DNA from: UBA5232 sp035370405
GTDB lineage: Bacteria > Patescibacteriota > Dojkabacteria > SC72
DNA length: 64,000 bases
NCBI GenBank assembly: GCA_035370405.1
Contig: DAOOVT010000001.1
Coordinates: 9,757 to 73,756, forward strand
Direction: 5' to 3'
The first letter of the stretch is position 1; every line of letters starts with the position of its first letter. This document shows, in pieces, positions 27,019-35,151 of this stretch. The translations under genes and the position numbers were made by a program. The notes beneath the pieces are model-generated. The model was given only the letters and a program-made list of their open reading frames with translations, had not been told where the DNA came from and did no database searches.

Positions 27019-27453
27019 TTATTTTAGTAGTGATTCCACAATACTTTTTACCATACTACCATCTGCTCTTCCTTTCACTTCTTTCATAACCGCTCCTATA
27101 ATCTTCCCAATATTATCATCACCCATTTCTTTAATTTTTTCTAATGCCAAATCTTTAATCGCATCCTCACTCATAGGCTCAGGAAGATATTTTTTCAAAA
27201 GATCTAATTGTTCCTTTTCTACTTCCAACAAATCCTTTCTCCCCATTTTCTCAAATTGTTCTATCGAATCAACTATTTTTTTCGTTTCTCTTTTAATCTC
27301 CTCTATTATTTCTTCTTCATTCAGAGTATGACCAATTTCAACCTCTTTATTTTTAATCTCAGATAAAACAATCCTAAGAATATTAGCCTTATTTTCTTGG
27401 CCATTCTTTGCAAAATCAAACATATTTTTTCGCAGACTTTCCACTGACAACAT
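27019..27453 (-). CDS. YqeY/GatB-like tRNA amidotransferase-related protein
   Basis: A 144-residue helical protein of the YqeY family, related to the tail domain of GatB. Recognisable segments are NILRIVLSEIKNKEVE, LEVEKEQLDLLKKYLPE and IGKIIGAVMKEVKGRADG. YqeY proteins are small, widespread and of uncertain function; many stand next to rpsU, as here. Confidence 0.88.
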   Translation of the reverse strand: MLSVESLRKNMFDFAKNGQENKANILRIVLSEIKNKEVEIGHTLNEEEIIEEIKRETKKIVDSIEQFEKMGRKDLLEVEKEQLDLLKKYLPEPMSEDAIKDLALEKIKEMGDDNIGKIIGAVMKEVKGRADGSMVKSIVESLLK

Positions 27454-27472
27454 AGCTAGAGATAACTACAAC

Positions 27473-27673
27473 TTATCTTGCCCTTCTAGATGCAGCCCTT
27501 CTTCTTCTCTTCATTTTCGCCCATTCTCTTCTCTTTGCAATTTTCAAATCTGCTTTTTTGATTCTGTAAGCCTTGTTTTTATAGGTCTCAAGAATCTTTT
27601 CTCTTAGAACTTCCCTATGGAGCCTTTTAAGCGCACTATCTATATTTTCATTAGAGTGTACTATTACTGACAT
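27473..27673 (-). CDS. rpsU: 30S ribosomal protein S21
   Basis: A 66-residue Arg/Lys-rich protein with the family start SVIVHSNENIDSALKRLHR and a basic C-terminus. It binds near the anti-Shine-Dalgarno end of 16S rRNA. The start is well supported by AAGGAGGT a few bases upstream, one of the few strong Shine-Dalgarno sites in the window. Confidence 0.95.
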   Translation of the reverse strand: MSVIVHSNENIDSALKRLHREVLREKILETYKNKAYRIKKADLKIAKRREWAKMKRRRRAASRRAR

Positions 27674-27738
27674 ATAACCTCCTTTTAATTAATATCTTCC
27701 GTGGATTATATCATACAAGAATCAAGTTCACTACATAT

Positions 27739-28899
27739 TTAACCAAACATGCTTTTAATTTCATCTATGTTTAAGATATCCTTTACCATAACTGCAACAG
27801 TCAAAAGCATCAAAAATATGAAGCTGAGATTGATAATTATAGCTTCAATATTCTTGTTCAAATCTTTTCTAAACAGGCCCTCCAGAAACAAAATAAATAC
27901 TCTTCCCCCATCTAATGCTGGTATAGGAAGAATATTCATAATGGCTAATGACAAAGAAAGATCAGCAACTACCCCTAAGAATGCAATAATTCCATCTTTT
28001 TTGAAACTACTAAGTACATAATACATACCAATTGGACCAGAGACTGAATTGGATAAATCAGAATAATCACCAGTGCTTTTCGCCTCTGTAAACATATCAG
28101 ATAGCAATATCCCCATTAATCGAACATTATTAATTAGATGAGAAAATCCTGCACTCCCCTTATGCTCCGAATAGGAAACAAAGTACACATAATTTGGAAC
28201 AGTGATAATTCCTATAAATCCTTCAGATGATACTTGAACATTATAATCTTGGCATATTTTCTCCGCATCAACTGTACACACATTCATACTAATAACTTCA
28301 TCTTTATTCTCTTTGATGATCTTCGAAATATCATCACTGTATTCAACACTAATGCCATCTATTGAAACAATACTCCCTTTCGCTGGCATTCCTGCTTTCT
28401 CTGCATTACCACCCTCCTTTAGTTCAATATACTCTGCATCACCTACCTTCTCTCTCCCTATACTTGCTCCTACTGCACTAAAATTTGATAAATCAATACT
28501 AACATACAATTTCCACCCAGAATTTCCTAAAACAATATAATACACAGATACCGCTAACAACAAATTCATTGCTACACCAGCCAGCATCACATAAATTTGC
28601 TGTATCTTACTCCTTGTTGCTAAATTTGCATTTTTTAAAAGCTCTTTGCTCACTTTCTCTTCTTCTCCAGGATCACCATCTCCCAAAATCTTCACATAAC
28701 CACCAATTGGAAAAGCACGAATACAATAAAGAGTCCCTTTATGCCTTTTCCCAACAATTTTAGGACCAAAACCCAATGAAAATTCAAACACTTTCACACC
28801 TATTGATCTAGCAGCTAAAAAATGGCCGAACTCGTGTATAAAAACAAGAAGCCCAAGAACAACAACAACCAAAAGTATATTAATTATGAAATCAAACAT
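27739..28899 (-). CDS. rseP: RseP-type site-2 intramembrane metalloprotease
   Basis: A 386-residue membrane protease. The zinc motif HEFGH is at residues 22-26 in the first membrane helix, a PDZ-like region lies near 130-230, and the third-ligand helix reads NILPIPALDGGRVF near 325. Such enzymes cut membrane-bound regulators or signal peptides. It follows frr closely, a common arrangement (frr then rseP). A second M50-type protease is at 40020. Confidence 0.93.
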   Translation of the reverse strand: MFDFIINILLVVVVLGLLVFIHEFGHFLAARSIGVKVFEFSLGFGPKIVGKRHKGTLYCIRAFPIGGYVKILGDGDPGEEEKVSKELLKNANLATRSKIQQIYVMLAGVAMNLLLAVSVYYIVLGNSGWKLYVSIDLSNFSAVGASIGREKVGDAEYIELKEGGNAEKAGMPAKGSIVSIDGISVEYSDDISKIIKENKDEVISMNVCTVDAEKICQDYNVQVSSEGFIGIITVPNYVYFVSYSEHKGSAGFSHLINNVRLMGILLSDMFTEAKSTGDYSDLSNSVSGPIGMYYVLSSFKKDGIIAFLGVVADLSLSLAIMNILPIPALDGGRVFILFLEGLFRKDLNKNIEAIIINLSFIFLMLLTVAVMVKDILNIDEIKSMFG

Positions 28900-28915
28900 A
28901 TTTGTACATCACATA

Positions 28916-29461
28916 TTATATCGTCAATAAGTCCTTCTCCTTATCTTCCCTCATTTCCTCTATCAAAGCATTTGTATCCTTTACAATCTTCTCTATCTCA
29001 TTGCGCAGTCTATCAGCTTCATCTTCTGACAATCCACTCTTCTCCTCCTCATCAACTTCCTTCATATATTTCTGCCTAACTTGGCGAACTGCTATTCGCC
29101 CATCTTCTATCCTATCCTTCATAATTTTTACATACTCCCTTCTTCTCTCTTCTGTCAAATCAGGTATTTTTACTAGCACTCTGTCACCCTCTATTATTGT
29201 CGAAAATCCTAGATTAGCAGAAGTAATACCTTTCCCTATATTCTCAACTATTCCCTTATCCCAAGGCTGTATACATATCGTCTTAGAATCAATTATACTT
29301 ATACTAGCAAGATTCTTGACAGGGGACTCAGTCTCATAGGCTTTAACTAGAATATCTTCTACTAATTCATTCGTAGCCCTCCCCGTTCGTATTTGTGAGA
29401 GGTCCTCTTTAATGTGGGAAACACACCTATCTATATCTCTTTGAAAGGCTGTTAAATCCAT
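28916..29461 (-). CDS. frr: Ribosome recycling factor
   Basis: A 181-residue protein with the RRF hallmarks RTGRATNELVEDI, ISIIDSKTICIQPWDKG and LTEERRREYVKIMKD. It splits post-termination ribosomes together with EF-G. It is placed in rpsB-tsf-frr order without pyrH between, then rseP 16 bp on. Confidence 0.96.
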   Translation of the reverse strand: MDLTAFQRDIDRCVSHIKEDLSQIRTGRATNELVEDILVKAYETESPVKNLASISIIDSKTICIQPWDKGIVENIGKGITSANLGFSTIIEGDRVLVKIPDLTEERRREYVKIMKDRIEDGRIAVRQVRQKYMKEVDEEEKSGLSEDEADRLRNEIEKIVKDTNALIEEMREDKEKDLLTI

Positions 29462-29526
29462 ATATTTATATGTAAAATATTATGGATTCATTGTATACTA
29501 AATAGCACAATTCAACAAGCGGAATA

Positions 29527-30234
29527 CTATTTCCCAAGCTCCCAGACAAGAATTCTAGAAATTTTTATAGGTTCTCCAAATTTTTGAATATTCTCATCCA
29601 AAAGAGACTGAATTGTTTTAGATTCATCCTTAAACCACTTTTGATCTAACAAACACTTTTCTGAATAGTACTTATTCAATTTTCCTTCAACAATTTTAGC
29701 AATCATTTCCTTTGGTTTATTCTCCTCTTCCGCTTCTCTTTGAAAAATTCCTTTAAGCTCCTCTATCTTTTCATTTGGGATATCATCCCTCTTAACGAAT
29801 TCGGGCTTCATTGCTGCAACCTGAAGTGCGATCTCATGAGCAAATGCTCTAAAACCATCATTCTTTGAAACAAAATCTGTCTTACAATCAACCTCAGCAA
29901 GAGATACCAATCTTCCATCTTTCCCATGCACATAACACTCTATAACTCCCTCTACTTTCTCATCCTCTTCTACAGGAGAATCCCATCCTCTCTCTTTTAT
30001 AATTTCCACTGCCTTCTCAAAATCCTTCCCAGCATCATCATAGGCTATCTTACACAACCCAATTTTTGCACCAGTCAAATTCCTTAACCTACTGATAACA
30101 TCACTCCTTGCATTTACATACTCAACAGCTTTATTAAAATCACCGCCACTTTGCTCTAATGCTTCCTTACATAAACTAATACCAGCAGACGTTTTATCCC
30201 TCAAAGCTTTAATATCTTCTAATGATACACCCAT
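29527..30234 (-). CDS. tsf: Elongation factor Ts with duplicated N-terminal UBA domain
   Basis: A 235-residue EF-Ts, the nucleotide exchange factor for EF-Tu. The core has the EF-Tu-contacting motif CKTDFVSKNDGF (about 121-132). The N-terminus carries two UBA-like three-helix units in tandem: LEDIKALRDKTSAGISLCKE (from residue 5) and ISRLRNLTGAKIGLCKIAY (from about 47). Normal EF-Ts has one. The minus-strand box TATTAT at 30244-30249 sits 9 nt before the ATG, at the very end of rpsB, so tsf may also have its own leaderless transcript. Confidence 0.94.
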   Translation of the reverse strand: MGVSLEDIKALRDKTSAGISLCKEALEQSGGDFNKAVEYVNARSDVISRLRNLTGAKIGLCKIAYDDAGKDFEKAVEIIKERGWDSPVEEDEKVEGVIECYVHGKDGRLVSLAEVDCKTDFVSKNDGFRAFAHEIALQVAAMKPEFVKRDDIPNEKIEELKGIFQREAEEENKPKEMIAKIVEGKLNKYYSEKCLLDQKWFKDESKTIQSLLDENIQKFGEPIKISRILVWELGK

Positions 30235-30251
30235 AAAACTTGTATAATAAT

Positions 30252-31388
30252 TTATTTTATAGCTTTCTCTATTTCTTCCAACGCTTTATCACCAATCCCC
30301 TTGATATTCTTTAATTCTTCCTTCTTCATATTTTTCAACAAGCCAACACTCGAAACTCCTGCTTCCATCAAAGACTTTACTACACGCGGTGACAAATTAA
30401 GCTCTTCAACCGATTTCTCATCTTCCGCTGCCTTCACCTTCTCTGCAGCCTCTATTTCGGCATCTATATTCTTCTCTTTTTTCACTATTCTGACAACGGA
30501 AAACTCCTTATCAACCTTAACCTTACCTTCTCTCAAAGCCTTCATTCTCTCTCTGTCATCCTCCTCCATCTTCTGTCTCCTCTCCTTCTCTTCCAAATAC
30601 TCTTTATGAAGTTTAGCTAATCTTGCTTCATGATCTCTTCTTAATGAAGTCACCGATTCGGCCTTCTTTGTCTTTCCACAAATACTTCCGAAAATATTTA
30701 CAAATAGATTAATACTCTTAATGGAATCATCATTAGCAGGTATAGGATAATCAATTAAATCAGGATTACAATTAGTATCTATCAACCCTATTATAGGAAT
30801 ATTCATATTTCTGGCTTCTTTTATAGCATTCTCTTCAACTTTGCTATCTATAACAATCATTGCGGAAGGAAGTTCATCCATAAATTTAATTCCACTATAT
30901 ATTCTATTAAGTCTATCAACCTCTTTCTGCATAACAAGCATCTCCTTCTTAACTCGTCCTTCACCTCCTTTTGCCAAATCCTCCTCCATTTTCAAAAGAT
31001 TTTCTACACTTCTCTTAATCGCATCAAAGTTGGTAAAAAGACCTCCCGGCCATCTTCTATTTATGTAAAACATACCATTTTGAAGTGCTATATTCTGAAC
31101 TATTGTTGCAGCTTGACCTTTAGTTCCAACAATAAGTATATTTCCTCTCTCACTAAATTTTGACAATGCATTCAATGCTTTCTCTAACTCCTCATTTGTC
31201 TTAACCAAATCAATTATATGAATCCCATTTCTTTCTTCATATATATACTTTTCCATTCTTGGATCCCAAGCACTCTTCTTATGTCCGAAATGACATCCTG
31301 CCTTTAGTAAATCTATTAACTCTGGTAATTGAAAACTCTTATTTTTAGTCTCAGTCTTCTCGGAGACTTCTTTTTTGGTTTCTACCAT
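30252..31388 (-). CDS. rpsB: 30S ribosomal protein S2 fused to an RNAP alpha-CTD-like domain
   Basis: A 378-residue protein. Residues 1-265 are a full S2 with AGCHFGHKKSAWDPRM, NRRWPGGLFTN and GLIDTNCNPDLIDYPIPAND. A charged, coiled-coil-like linker follows (about 266-325). The last 52 residues match the C-terminal domain of RNA polymerase alpha: VEELNLSPRVVKSLMEAGV, then the helix-hairpin-helix NIKGIGDKALEEIEKAI. Typical S2 is 230-260 residues. I start at the ATG at 31388, preceded by AAAGGA; the reading frame upstream is not conserved. Whether the extra domain binds nucleic acid or a ribosomal partner is unknown. Confidence 0.93.
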   Translation of the reverse strand: MVETKKEVSEKTETKNKSFQLPELIDLLKAGCHFGHKKSAWDPRMEKYIYEERNGIHIIDLVKTNEELEKALNALSKFSERGNILIVGTKGQAATIVQNIALQNGMFYINRRWPGGLFTNFDAIKRSVENLLKMEEDLAKGGEGRVKKEMLVMQKEVDRLNRIYSGIKFMDELPSAMIVIDSKVEENAIKEARNMNIPIIGLIDTNCNPDLIDYPIPANDDSIKSINLFVNIFGSICGKTKKAESVTSLRRDHEARLAKLHKEYLEEKERRQKMEEDDRERMKALREGKVKVDKEFSVVRIVKKEKNIDAEIEAAEKVKAAEDEKSVEELNLSPRVVKSLMEAGVSSVGLLKNMKKEELKNIKGIGDKALEEIEKAIK

Positions 31389-31522
31389 ATTTTTTTCCTT
31401 TCCTTTTAAAAAATATTTCTGAAGGGGAATATACTTTCCATATATCACCCAGGATCGGTCAGAAATATATGAGATATTAAACAGCACGATTATACATATC
31501 AAAGGCCGTTAATGCAAATAAA

Positions 31523-32158
31523 TTAAACCTCTATCCGTTTCCATTCATTTCTCCCTATAACTATATGATCTAACAAAGTAATACCAACTAAATCCATTCC
31601 CATCTTCAACTTCTTTGTAATAGCCTCATCCTCCCTGCTTGGCATAGGATCTCCAGAAGGATGATTATGCGCGATAATAACACTATTGGCATTTAATTCT
31701 AATGCTGGAATTAAAATATCCCTAGGGGTAATTGACACCCCATCTATACTACCTATACATATAGTTCTTCTCTTTATCAATTCAAATCTAGAATTCAAAA
31801 AAAGGCCAACAACATACTCCTGCTTTTTTCTCCCAATATCTTTAAGAACCTCATATGCATCTGAAGAATCGCGTACAAAACGCTTACTAGAATCCTGAGG
31901 CTCATACAATCTCCTACCCAACTCTATACCGCACAAAATCCTCATAGCTACAACTGGCCCTATTCCACAAATAGACTCCATATCTAATATTGAAATTTTC
32001 TGTCCATCTTCAAGCTTCTTTCTCACCAAATACAATGTACTCTTCGCAACAGACATAAAATCCTTTCCTTTAACCCCCTTGCCTACAACAATGGCTATCA
32101 ATTCCATATCAGACAAATTATCAATACCAAATTTCAAACATTTTTCCCTTGGAAACAT
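31523..32158 (-). CDS. radC: RadC/JAB-domain DNA repair-associated protein
   Basis: A 211-residue protein with a helix-hairpin-helix (ESICGIGPVVAMRIL) and a JAB metallo-domain with HNHPSGDPMPSREDE near residue 160. Despite the name, a repair role is unproven. The start is short compared with the family. On the minus strand TATGGT (32167-32172) lies 8 nt before the ATG, a leaderless arrangement. Confidence 0.92.
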   Translation of the reverse strand: MFPREKCLKFGIDNLSDMELIAIVVGKGVKGKDFMSVAKSTLYLVRKKLEDGQKISILDMESICGIGPVVAMRILCGIELGRRLYEPQDSSKRFVRDSSDAYEVLKDIGRKKQEYVVGLFLNSRFELIKRRTICIGSIDGVSITPRDILIPALELNANSVIIAHNHPSGDPMPSREDEAITKKLKMGMDLVGITLLDHIVIGRNEWKRIEV

Positions 32159-32194
32159 ATATCTACACCATACAAACCAACTATGAAAAAATTC

Positions 32195-34363
32195 TTAACT
32201 TGCCCTTTTCCTTCGCTTACGTTCCTTTTTAATATACTTACACTCTGGATAATTACTACATCCAATAAACATACGTCCCCATTTACTTCTTTTCTCTACT
32301 AAATTACTTCCACATTTAGGACATTTTTCATTAAGCAAAAGAGGAACTATACCTTTACACTTTGGATAATTCTCACAAGCCCAAAACTTACCATACTTAC
32401 CACTCTTAAGAACAAGATTTGACTTACACAAAGGACACTCTGTCGGATGAGCATACTTTTCAAAATCTAAACTCTCAACTGCCCCAGAGATATCTTTCAT
32501 ACCTTTACACTCAGGGAACTTTGCACAACTCAAAAATTTCCCGTACCTTCCAACCCTTACAACCATTTTTCCTCCACATACAGGACATTTCTCCTCCGAA
32601 TCTCCAAGTATCACCACATCCTCTTTGTTTACACCATTCAACGCTTTCGATATATTCTCCATCAAAGGCTTGTATTGTGCATCTATCACAGGAATATATT
32701 TTTTCTTACCTAAAGCAATACCATCTAGCTCATCTTCTACTTCAGCTGTATATTTGTAATCCACTAACTTCTTAAAATTATTCCTTAGAAAATTAGTAAC
32801 AACCCTCCCAACATCTGTTGGATACATAGACTTTCCATCTTTTGCTACATACCCTCTTGCAGAAATTGTTGAAATTATAGTGGCGTATGTAGATGGTCTT
32901 CCAATCCCAAGTTCTTCTAACTTTTTAATTAAAGAAGCCTCTGTATACCTTGCTGGAGGAACCGTGAATTTTTGCTCACTTGCAAAACTAAGTAACTCCA
33001 ATTCATCTCCTTTTTCAATTCTAGATATTTTCTGCATATTATCATCACTACTTCTTCCCCCTCCGAGAACTTTTCTAAATCCATCAAAAATTATTCTTTC
33101 TCCACTCATCACAAATATGTATTCAGGAGATTTAACATCAACAGGTGTTGTATATACAGTAAGTTGCTCAACTTCTTTATTTCTCATTTGACTCGAAACA
33201 GCCCTTTTCCAAATTAGAGAATACAATCTCGCAGCTTGAGTCCCAAGTTCTTTAGCAATCTTTTCCTCTGATACATTGAAATCAGTAGCCCTAATTGCCT
33301 CGTGAGCTTCCTGCGCATTTTTTGACTTAGTTTTGTAATAGTTTGGCTTCTCTGGAAGATATTCTTTTCCATATCTTTTTTCAACTAATTTTCGAATGCT
33401 ATCTACCGCTTTACTGCTCAAAAAAAATGAATCTGTTCTCATATATGTTATATATCCAGCCTGATACAGGATCTGAGCTAAATCCATAGTCCTCTTTGCA
33501 CTAAAACCAAGTACATTGTATGCCGATTGCTGAAGTGTTGAGGTTGTAAATGGTGGATATGCATGCTTACTTACATTTCTCCTTTTTACATCCTTTGCGA
33601 CAAACTTACTCTCTCCAATAGTTCTTTCTATCTCATCTACCTCTTCTTTGCTCTTTGGTACATATTTTTTCCCATCTTTCCTACTTAACTGTGCTACCAT
33701 TATTTTCTTTGATGAATCTTTGAGTTTTACCGAAACTTCCCAATACTCCTCAGATTTGAACAATTCTCTTTCCTCCTCCTTCTCTACGACAAGTCTTAAA
33801 GCCACCGATTGAACCCTTCCAGCCGAAAGACCATACCATATTTTTTTCCAAATCAACTCTGATAGCTTGTAACCTACAAGTCTATCTAAAACTCTTCTAG
33901 CCTTTTGAGCATTAACCAAATCTACATTTATTTCTCCGGTATTTTTAATTGCCTCTTTTATTGCATCTTCTGTAATTTCATGAAAGGTTACTCTCTTAGG
34001 GTTCTCTAACTTTAATACATTCGCTACATGCCAGGCTATGGCTTCTCCTTCTCTATCAGGGTCCATTGCTAGATATACATTACCATCTTCGGGAATAGCT
34101 TTCTTCAAATCCTTTATAATCTTTCCCTTGCCATATATATTCTCATACATTGGCTCATATCCGTTATCTATATCTACGCCGAGTTTACTCTTTGGAAGAT
34201 CAATAACATGACCAACCGTCGCCATAACTTTATAATCAGATCCCAGATATTTGTTTATTGTCTTAGCCTTTGAAGGTGATTCAACAATCAGCAGATTTTT
34301 GTACGAATGCTTACTTTGTCGTTTAGATAATGTCTTTTTCTTTGTTTTTTTGCTCTTTTCCAT
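32195..34363 (-). CDS. topA: DNA topoisomerase I
   Basis: A type IA topoisomerase of about 722 residues. It has a Toprim domain (LLIVESPSKAKTINKYLG, then AMDPDREGEAIAWH), the catalytic Tyr near 305 in TYMRTDS, and three C-terminal four-Cys zinc ribbons (from about 565 to 715). It relaxes negative supercoils. An upstream in-frame ATG at 34384 overlaps a -10 box of a good promoter (TTGCTT, 17 bp, TATGAT), so I start at the ATG at 34363, giving a leader of about 9 nt. The N-terminal 20 residues are Lys-rich. Confidence 0.95.
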   Translation of the reverse strand: MEKSKKTKKKTLSKRQSKHSYKNLLIVESPSKAKTINKYLGSDYKVMATVGHVIDLPKSKLGVDIDNGYEPMYENIYGKGKIIKDLKKAIPEDGNVYLAMDPDREGEAIAWHVANVLKLENPKRVTFHEITEDAIKEAIKNTGEINVDLVNAQKARRVLDRLVGYKLSELIWKKIWYGLSAGRVQSVALRLVVEKEEERELFKSEEYWEVSVKLKDSSKKIMVAQLSRKDGKKYVPKSKEEVDEIERTIGESKFVAKDVKRRNVSKHAYPPFTTSTLQQSAYNVLGFSAKRTMDLAQILYQAGYITYMRTDSFFLSSKAVDSIRKLVEKRYGKEYLPEKPNYYKTKSKNAQEAHEAIRATDFNVSEEKIAKELGTQAARLYSLIWKRAVSSQMRNKEVEQLTVYTTPVDVKSPEYIFVMSGERIIFDGFRKVLGGGRSSDDNMQKISRIEKGDELELLSFASEQKFTVPPARYTEASLIKKLEELGIGRPSTYATIISTISARGYVAKDGKSMYPTDVGRVVTNFLRNNFKKLVDYKYTAEVEDELDGIALGKKKYIPVIDAQYKPLMENISKALNGVNKEDVVILGDSEEKCPVCGGKMVVRVGRYGKFLSCAKFPECKGMKDISGAVESLDFEKYAHPTECPLCKSNLVLKSGKYGKFWACENYPKCKGIVPLLLNEKCPKCGSNLVEKRSKWGRMFIGCSNYPECKYIKKERKRRKRAS

Positions 34364-34448
34364 ATTTGTAATGGTTGCAATCATATATCACAGTTTACTT
34401 GAAAGCAAACCAATGACTATTCTGTTCAACTCGTTTTATCATTATATA

Positions 34449-35117
34449 CTAGAATTTAATTGGAATTTTGTACTGTCCCTTGCTAAGCCCCATTAATTCA
34501 TAGAAATCATCAGCCCTGCATAAAATATTTGCTCCTTGTTTAGCTAACTCATTGCATCCTGCAGATACATTACTAAATATACTACCTGGGACTATGTGTA
34601 CATTACGATTATTCTCTAGTGCATACTTCGCAGTGATTAGAGAACCGCTTTGCAGACCTGCCTCTATGACGACACAGTGCATCGATAATCCTGCAATTAT
34701 CCTATTTCTTAAAACAAACATATATTTTTGCACAATTGTCTTGCTAGGAAACTCAGAAAGTACAAGCCCATCATTCTTTATAATCTCTCTTAGTGTCTCA
34801 TTCCTGAAATTTAATACCCCCGTGGGTATAACCGCAATTGTTTTAATCTTCTTTCTCAAGCAAGTACTATGAGTAAATTCATCAACACCCCTCGCTAAAC
34901 CACTAACAACGGCTATATTAATATCACAAAAATCTGTAATTAAGAAATTCTCAATCACATTTCTTCCATAACTTGTCATATTTCGTGTTCCAACGACAGA
35001 GATATGATTGTAATTCAAAAGATCAACATTTCCCCAACAATACAGCCTCTTGGGAGGATCATATATTTGCTTAAGCAGATATGGATACCTGCTATCACTA
35101 TATCCCACTATTGTCAT
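34449..35117 (-). CDS. dprA: DNA processing protein DprA, short form
   Basis: A 222-residue Rossmann-fold core of DprA/Smf. It has YPYLLKQIYDPPKRLYCWGN, VVGTRNMTSYGR, the nucleotide-loop region SGLARGVDEFTH near 68 and EAGLQSGSLITAKYAL. The usual N-terminal SAM-like and C-terminal winged-helix domains are missing. DprA loads RecA on incoming single strands during transformation, which suggests DNA uptake. It sits between the PBP2 and topA genes; dprA-topA is a common pair. Confidence 0.93.
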   Translation of the reverse strand: MTIVGYSDSRYPYLLKQIYDPPKRLYCWGNVDLLNYNHISVVGTRNMTSYGRNVIENFLITDFCDINIAVVSGLARGVDEFTHSTCLRKKIKTIAVIPTGVLNFRNETLREIIKNDGLVLSEFPSKTIVQKYMFVLRNRIIAGLSMHCVVIEAGLQSGSLITAKYALENNRNVHIVPGSIFSNVSAGCNELAKQGANILCRADDFYELMGLSKGQYKIPIKF

Positions 35118-35151
35118 AGCTTTACGGTACTCTGTCTTTATGAAAATTTCG

